64,000 nt of DNA from Cryptomeria japonica. Lineage: Eukaryota; Streptophyta; Pinopsida; Cupressales; Cupressaceae. The position numbers and the translations under genes were made by a program. The notes beneath the pieces were generated by a model. It was not told the origin of the DNA. It did not search any database and saw only the letters and a list, made by a program, of their open reading frames with translations. Each line of letters opens with the position of its first letter. Positions within the stretch are counted from its first letter, which is position 1. Where the stretch lies: assembly GCF_030272615.1 (NCBI RefSeq), contig NC_081411.1:37204640-37268639 (forward strand), written 5' to 3'. Of this stretch, positions 57,239-64,000 are shown one piece after another.

Positions 57239-58376
57239 TGTTACTACTTATCAAGTTGCCATTAGTTTTATGTTCAAAGTTATTCTATATACTCTAGTCG
57301 GTTATCTCTACAGAGATATTCAGTTGGTATGCACAGTCTAGTCGGTTATTGAAGACAGTAGTCTCAGAACGTAGTTTACACTGAGTTGTCTATCGAGTAT
57401 CATTTCATGTCTACCGAGTAGCAAAAGATGACACACCGAGTTGATATACACCGAGTGAAACGTGTTACCAGATTCACTGAACCTGGACATACATATGAAA
57501 ATGTGTTACAAGATCGAGGAACATCTAACCATTATCACATTGGAAATTGCACTTAAAGATTGTGTATAATTTTGAGGTCATCTAACCAATGAAATATTTT
57601 GCATGGTTATTCATTCAATAAATCATGTTTGTAAGATCGAAGCAATGAATGGATCACCGACATAAGAGATCTATTTATACAACATGAGTTAAGAATTAAA
57701 AGTGTGTGTACATGAGTGTAAGAAGACTGTTACAGAGACACAGAGGTCACTGAGAAGGTTTTCAAAGAACAGTCGAAGAATAGAGTAAATAGAAGGGTTT
57801 ACCGAGTTACTATATGGGTTACTGATGTATGCTATAAGCAAGGTAATCTATTTTGAGCACATAGAATCTGCTATAACATTCTAGATGTAAAGTTGCAGAT
57901 ATTTGTAATGATTTATTGTAATATTTTGAAGTTGTAAGAGAAACCTTTAACAGGGTAAAAGACTCTAAACAAGTCTATAAATTGTAAAGCCTCTAACCAG
58001 GTGCAACATTTAGTTTAAGTGTTGTAAAATCCTTTAGCAAGGTAGATCTAACAGATCTTGTTACTCATAATAGGGTAAGCTATTAGAAATAGCTAAACAT
58101 GTAGCTCTAATCGAGCACTCTTTATTATTGCAGTAGTGAAGTTGTGGGTGCCATCCCCACCATAGTTTTTCTCTCTAACCAAGAGTTTCTGCGTAACCAA
58201 AATATGTGTTATGGAGTGAATCATGTATGATTGTTATCTATTTGTTTTAGCTTTATATTGTGTTACTGCACTATTCGGTTTATGCATAACAGTAAAGTTA
58301 TTATTGAAGAAAAGTTTTGGAGTACTGATTCACCCCTCCCCTCTCAGTACATTAGCTTTCCATATTGGGCCTAACA
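57239..58376 (+). repeat. Element C 3' LTR (1138 bp)
   Basis: Intact partner of 33393-35401. It joins directly to the satellite sequence, with duplication ATATG at 58377-58381. Confidence 0.94.
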
Positions 58377-59587
58377 ATATGGTGTCCTACAACCCCTTAG
58401 GATACCATATGGCCCCGTAAGACACCATATTGGGTTGTTATGGGTCATATTGTGTCCTAGTGGGTCATGTTGTGTCATATGACCCCTTTAAGACATCATA
58501 TGACCCCTTAGGACATGATATGACCCCTAATGACACCATTTTGGGTTACTTTGGGTCATATTGTGTCCTAAGGGGTCATATTGTGTTCTACGACCCCTTG
58601 GGCAACTATATGACCCATGACGACACAATTTGGCGTCTTAAGGGGTCATATGGTGTCCCAGGACACCATATGATCCCTATAGACACCATATGGTGTCATA
58701 AGGCATTGTATGTTGTCCTTAGGGGTCATATGGTGTCATTAGGGGTCATATGATGTCTTAAAGAGGTCATATGACACAATATGACCCATTAGGACATAAT
58801 ATGACCCATAACGACCAAATATGACCCATAGCGAGAAAATATGGTGTCTTAAGGGGTCATATGGTGTCATAAGGGGTCATAGAACACCATAGGACCCTTT
58901 ATGACACCATATAGTGTCTTTAGGGGTCATATGGTGTCCTAAGGGGTCGTAGCACACAATACGACCCCTTAGGACACCATAGGACCCAAAGCAACCTAAT
59001 ATGGTGTCATAATGAGTCGTATGGTGTCCTAAGGGATCATATTATGTCCTACGACCCCTTAGGACACCATATGACCCCTTATGACACCATATGGTGTCAT
59101 AAGGGGTCCTATGGTGTCCATAGGGGTCATATGGTGTCCTACAACCCCTTAGGACACCATATGACCCCGTAAGACACCATATTTGGTCGTTATGGATCAT
59201 ATTGTGTCCTAGTGGGTCATATTATGTCATATGACCCCTTTAAGACATCATATGACCCCTTAGGACACTATATGACCCCTAATGACACCATATTGGGTTG
59301 CTTTGGGTCATATTGTGTCCTAAGGGGTCATATTGTGTTCTACGACCCCTTAGGACACCATATGACCCATAACGACACAATTTGGTGTCTTAAGGGGTCA
59401 TATGGTGTCCTAGGACACCATATGATGCCTATGGACATTATATGACCCCTAACGACACCATATGGTTTCATAAGGGGTCGTATGTTGTCCTTAGGGGTCA
59501 TTTGGTGTCCCATGAACCCTTATGATCCTTGAGGACACCATACGACCCATTATGACACCATATTGGGTTGCTTTGAGTCGTATGGTA
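58377..59587. repeat. Satellite of 20-bp units in both orientations, right part
   Basis: Same 20-bp unit and reverse complements as 30724-33392. The break falls inside a CATATGG core, the site of C's insertion. A block near 58460 is repeated near 59213 (about 750 bp apart). Confidence 0.95.
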
Positions 59588-59779
59588 TCTGAATCTCTCT
59601 CTTTCCCCCTCTCCCCTAATCTCTCTATCTCTCTCTCCCCTAATCTCTCTCTCCCTCTCCTTCTATCTCTCTCTCTCCCCTAATCTCTCTCTATCCCTCT
59701 CCCCTAATCTCTCCATCTATCTCTCTCTCCCCTAATATCTCTCTATCTCTATCTCTCTCTCTCTCTCTCCCTTCCCTCC

Positions 59780-59832
<53 letters not shown>

Positions 59833-59896
59833 ATCTCTCTCTCCCTTCCCTCCCCTCCCTCCCTCTCTCCATCTCTCTCTCTCCCCCTTCTCTCTC

Positions 59897-59983
<87 letters not shown>

Positions 59984-60015
59984 CCCACTCCCCCTCTCCC
60001 TCTCCCTCTCCCTAA
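59588..60015. repeat. CT-rich microsatellite
   Basis: About 430 bp of (CT)n with CCCTAATCTCTCT units at first, then purer CT and a C-run near 59951-59963. Its reverse strand gives an open Arg/Glu frame, which is an artefact. Confidence 0.97.
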
Positions 60016-60998
60016 TATCATATACTAATTTATTTATAAGTTAATATATTAATAAACATTAGATTAATTATGGGAAAATTTAGTTAGAGAATTTACCTAT
60101 CAAAATCGGATATCCAATTTTTGTAGTCAAATTTTCAAATTTCAAATTTCGGCTCGGGAATGCTTTGGTATTTGGCTTGGAAGTGACAAGTGTGGAAAGT
60201 CAACTGAAAAAACGTGTTTTTTAGTATTCCTTGATTTTCTAGACTTTACACTGGTGGCTGACGACTTTTTTTGTAGCCAAAATTGATAAAACGAAAAGGG
60301 TTTTTTAAGGATGTTCCCAACTTTCCAACAATATAAGGCTTGTCTTATTTTGACTTTAATAAACAATTATTATTTATTTTCTAATTGAATTCTGATAATA
60401 GTCCTGATTGATAGACTGATTGAAAAACACTCATAACTTTCAAACGGTATAACATTTTTTGAATCTGAAACATGCATCACATCCTATGCTTCGTCTACTA
60501 TAGGGAAATATTAAAAAAAAAGAAAAATTCTTAAGGTTTTGACCAAGTTAAGGGGGTCAGACATAGGAGTTTCTGAATTTCTAATAAGCTGTAGTAAAAA
60601 ATTCATAAACAATTATTTACTTTATAAAAAATTAAAAAAAAAAATGTCACATTCGGACATGAGTCTAATGCTTATATTATAGATATTATAAAAAAATATT
60701 ATGATTTGATTGTGATTAGGGTGGTCAGACATACGTCTACTTCTTATTTTTTTCCTAAAATTTTAGTACCACTACATTAAAATTTGAAATTTTCATCAAA
60801 TAGGATTTTTTTTTTCCAAAAAACAACTAGTAGCTTAGAAACTACATTCAATTTTCTATATATTCTCTTCTTACATATTTTAAAAATAATGTTCACAACT
60901 TTTTCAAATTTTCATGTCAAGTTGCATAAGTCTGATTTTTTGAAATTTAATTGCCACTTAAGGGCCTGGTTTGGCACACCATGATCCTGCACATACCC
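60016..60998. other. Element T right subterminal region and right TIR
   Basis: AT-rich and without a credible gene. It contains a CGGATATCCAATTT site near 60103, inverted relative to the left end, and two copies of GGTCAGACATA (about 60555 and 60723). It ends with the right TIR at 60970-60998. Confidence 0.65.
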
Positions 60999-62479
60999 AT
61001 AACATAATACCTATCTCTTAGAAAACATATTAAACAAGGGTTCCGTTTAAACTTTCATCACAATGATTTTCTAATCTATTTGGAGATGTTGCTCCAAAAA
61101 AGCATGGGGTTCAGTTTTAACTTTCATCGCAATTGTGAAAAAGAAGACAAGTTTGTTTGTGGTTTATTTTATTAGCACCAAACTGAAGTTCTTCTAAGCT
61201 ACCCCTACAGAAAATGATGTTAGTAAGTACATGGTGGGCTATCCAGCCTAATATTTTTTTCTTTTCTCGACTACAAATTTCAAAAATATAAAAAATATAA
61301 TTTTGGGTATTTTTCTACATGTTAGTAAATTGCATTTTCGAAGATCTTCGGAGCATTTTGAGCCCTCAAAAATTTGGATGGTCCTTTAAGGACGTTGCCA
61401 TAAGAATGTCCAAAAAGGATTGGAACTAGAGATCTTGGAGGTCTTTCCAACGATGTAAGCGGTTTGCAATTTGGAGTTCGGAGTGAAAAGTTATGACTTT
61501 TCAAAGTTGCATACAGATTTGACCTCTTTGTTTTCAGAAACAGAGGCAATTACTGATAGAAAAAATAGATCAACTGAAACAGAAAGGTTATACCCTATTC
61601 CTGCAAATGCAAATTAGTATCTAATCAATTGTAAACTGAAATGATACTAAATGCGAACTACTAACTGAGCAATTCTGAATTTTTATCAATGCAAGTGCAA
61701 ACTGATCTTTGAGCAATTCCTGGTTAACTCAATTGATTGATTTGCTGATATAATTGATTGGAGAGTGAACTCAATTAATTGATCAATAGACTAAATAAAC
61801 TAGCTAGTTGGCTGAATTGATTGATTAGAAGACTGATTAGATGGATTAGAAGATTGAATTGATTGAGGAGTCAGAAAAAGGTGATTGAGAGTTAAAAAAC
61901 ATGATTGATGAGTTAACTGAGTTAACTGATTAGACAACTAATTTTAGCATGTGTTGTGGGATTTTGAAATTGAATTTGATTTTCATTTTCAATTTGAATT
62001 TGAATTTGGACTTTCGAATGCTAAAATGCACATGAAATTAACTAAAATTTACATTTGGGGAAAATTTGAATTTGAAAATATGAAATTAGATGAAATTAAA
62101 TGAAATTCGAATTTGGGAGAAAATAAAATGAAATTAGTTAAAATTAACTCGAATTTAAATTTGGGGAATTGGAGGAATTATTTAATTAATTTAAATAATT
62201 TTTATTTAAATTATCTAAACATAGGAAATTGATTTAATTAAATAATAAAGATAATGTAACTAAGGAATAAGTCAAAAGTAATTAAATAAATAATATTTAA
62301 TTAATAATTGAGATAGGGTTAGTTGAATAAAATGATGAAATGATAGAAATATGAATAATTAGTAAGTCAAGGATGACAATTAGAAGAAATAATTAGTTTA
62401 ATCAAATAAATAAAGAATTACTTAATTAAATAGACGAATAATTAGTGTAGGAGCAATGAGACTTTTCTAGGTGTCTACA
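60999..62479 (-). mobile_element. Outer element O: leader remainder and 5' LTR end
   Basis: Resumes O after T's second ATAA. No coding region. The right edge reads AGGTGTCTACA and stops at 62479, matching the GGGTGTCTACA end of D's LTRs. The preceding AT-rich runs (TTAATTAAATAAATAAT style) also resemble D's LTR. The LTR's left edge and the primer site could not be located, so LTR length is unknown. Confidence 0.55.
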
Positions 62480-64000
62480 AAATGTACAATTTTTTAGAAT
62501 CTATCCACCACCACAAATATAGAATCATTTCTTCTATGTGTCCTAGGCAATCCAAGTATAAATCCATTCTTATGTCCTCCCAAGGTCTCTCCGAAACTGT
62601 CAAAGACTTATACAATCCAACATTCTGACTGCTACCTTTTGCAAGTTGACAAACTCTAAAACTCTGAACAAATTTCTTGACATCCTTATGAATTTGAGGC
62701 CAAAAGTAATCCTCACTAACCAATACTATTGTCTTATCAACACCAAAGTGTTCTGCTAATCCTCCACTATGTTTCTCTTTGACCAGATTCTCCCTCATAG
62801 AGCTCCTGGGTATACACAATTGACTTCCTCTAAACAACATCTCATCTTGAATGAAATAATCTAACCACTTGCTCCTATCCACCATAACTAGTTTTGTACA
62901 AGCTTTCCAAGGTTCTACAAAATCTGGGTCATCCTAATACAAATTCTTCAATTCTTCAAAACCTAATATCTCCACTCTCATCTCTATCAATAGATTCCTC
63001 CTACTCAAGGCGTTAGCAACTTTATTTGACTTCCCACTTCTATGATTCAAAATAAAGGTATAACATTGCAAGAACTCCACCTATATCATGTATCTTTGAT
63101 TCAGGTTACCTTCACTATTCAAATATTATAAAGCCTAATGATCAGTATACAACACAAATTTTTTAGGTAATAATTATGTCCCCACTTCTCCAATGCTTTA
63201 ATTATTGCATAAAATTCTCGATCATAAACATGGTATCTCCTTCTTGCATCATTCAACTTTTCACTGAAATAAGCTATTGGTCTTCCTTCCTAACTTAACA
63301 CTACTCCAATTGCATTCCCACTTGCATCATAATCCACTTGAAATACTCTGCTAAAATCTGATAAAGCCAACACAAGCTACTCTATCGTGTTATGCTTTAA
63401 CAACTCAAAACTCATAGATGTCCATTTGAAATCCTTCATATTTCCTCTCATTGCTTCTATCAAAGGACTACAAATTGAACTGAAATTTTTGATAAAATTC
63501 TAGTAGAAACTTACCAATCCATGAAATGATCTTTCTTACCCATTTGTTTTTGGTGTAGGCCATTCTGTAGTTTCTCTTACTTTTTCAAGATCGATCTTTA
63601 ATCCATCCATAGATATCACAAATCTTAAATAGACTAGCTCTTCCTTATGAAACTATACTTATTAATGTTTATCAACAACTTCTCTCCTCTCAATCTCTGC
63701 AAAACTTGTCTCAAATACAACACATGGTCTTCCCTGGTCTTACTAAATATCAAGATGGTATTTAAGTACACAATAACAAAATTACCCAAGAATTTCTTCA
63801 ATACCATGTTCATTAACCTCGTGAAAGTACTCGGTGCGTTAGTAAGTCCATAAGGCATCATCAACCACTCATATAATCATTCATTTATCTTTAATGCTAT
63901 CTTCCACTCATCCACCTCTCTAATTCTAATATGAAGGTATCCACTTTTCAAGTCTATCTTTGTGTAGTATTTGGTTCCACTTAAACAATCCATTATGTCA
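62480..64000 (-). pseudogene. Element E: chromovirus-like Ty3/gypsy pol fragment
   Basis: Minus-strand pol in the order RT, RNase H, integrase, truncated at both ends. RT at 63634-64000 has IDLKSGYLHIRI and [17 protein letters not shown], but the catalytic box reads VIVYLNTILIFS, so YLDD is YLNT. Decayed RNase H sequence fills 62890-63600. The integrase (62480-62885) has YFWPQIHKDVKKFVQSFRVC, ERPWEDIRMDLYL and then WWWIDSKKL, and is cut in mid core at O's LTR edge. It resembles element A at the same positions but is more decayed. It runs off the right end of the window. Confidence 0.85.

Larger units (their letters stand above)
33393..58376 (+). mobile_element. Element C: non-autonomous copia-like LTR retrotransposon
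   Basis: LTRs at 33393-35401 and 57239-58376 begin TGTTACTACTTATC and end GGGCCTAACA, with a perfect 5-bp duplication ATATG at 33388-33392 and 58377-58381. A full tRNA-iMet primer site follows the left LTR and AAAAGGGGAGAT precedes the right one. Removing nested D and the solo LTR leaves about 8.0 kb. It contains a gag-like ORF with five CCHC knuckles and a long second ORF, but no protease, RT, RNase H or integrase. The primer and polypurine signals resemble plant copia elements, which probably supply its enzymes. Confidence 0.9.
21539..60998. mobile_element. Element T: large DNA transposon, split by nested retroelements
   Basis: A 29-bp inverted repeat pair (21539-21567 and 60970-60998) matches at 25 of 29 positions and begins GGGT. 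It is flanked on both sides by ATAA (21535-21538, 60999-61002), a 4-bp target duplication. Subtracting element C and its duplication leaves about 14.47 kb. Inside are a plus-strand six-exon gene, a 360-bp tandem array, a minus-strand DDE-like transposase, and a satellite of inverted 20-bp units. The 4-bp duplication and the transposase motifs are reminiscent of the Sola superfamily, but that assignment is inference. Cut-and-paste transposition is the expected mechanism; this copy is inactive. Confidence 0.75.

Noticed and set aside
59749-60021. Arg/Glu repeat ORF on the minus strand
   Set aside because: Translation of a CT/GA microsatellite.

Overview
The window is plant nuclear DNA made almost entirely of nested transposable elements. 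No ordinary single-copy host gene, rRNA, tRNA or CRISPR array was found. It resembles a large, TE-packed seed-plant genome. A conifer is my best guess, because old, unpurged nested elements, a plant mobile domain gene and plant-type tRNA-iMet primer sites occur together, but the sequence does not prove the taxon.

The layers can be read from LTR pairs, target-site duplications (TSDs) and terminal inverted repeats (TIRs). The oldest layer is E, a Ty3/gypsy chromovirus pol fragment at 62480-64000 (minus). Element O, a Tat-like, apparently pol-less gypsy derivative (minus), interrupts E's integrase and survives as 1-801, 9077-13370, 20600-21538 and 60999-62479. O was hit by three elements. A is a Ty3/gypsy chromovirus (802-9076, minus; LTRs about 1.8 kb; TSD C/T-AATC). 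B is a Ty1/copia element (13371-20599, plus; LTRs about 1.2 kb; TSD GAAAA). T is a DNA transposon (21539-60998; 29-bp TIRs; TSD ATAA).

T is about 14.5 kb once later insertions are subtracted. It carries a six-exon gene of unknown function (22484-24406, plus), a 360-bp tandem array, a DDE-like transposase (27583-30440, minus), and an array of 20-bp units in both orientations (30724-33392 and 58377-59587) flanked by GA and CT microsatellites. Element C (33393-58376, plus; TSD ATATG) landed in that array. C is a non-autonomous, copia-like LTR element with a gag carrying five CCHC knuckles and a second ORF of about 1,100 codons of unknown function; it has no recognisable pol. A solo LTR (34312-35173; TSD CCATC) sits in C's left LTR.

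Element D (36815-52900, minus; TSD CAAAT) is the youngest layer and landed at the end of C's gag. It is a 16-kb Tat-clade gypsy element with gag, protease, RT, two RNase H domains and integrase. Between pol and the 3' LTR it carries an antisense, apparently intron-containing plant mobile domain (PMD) gene with its own TATA box.

All coding regions carry stops or frameshifts. D is the least damaged, with LTRs about 99% identical by eye. The most novel items are T with its accessory gene and inverted-unit satellite, D's antisense spliced PMD gene with a repeat motif shared with the gag-pol leader, and C's uncharacterised second ORF.
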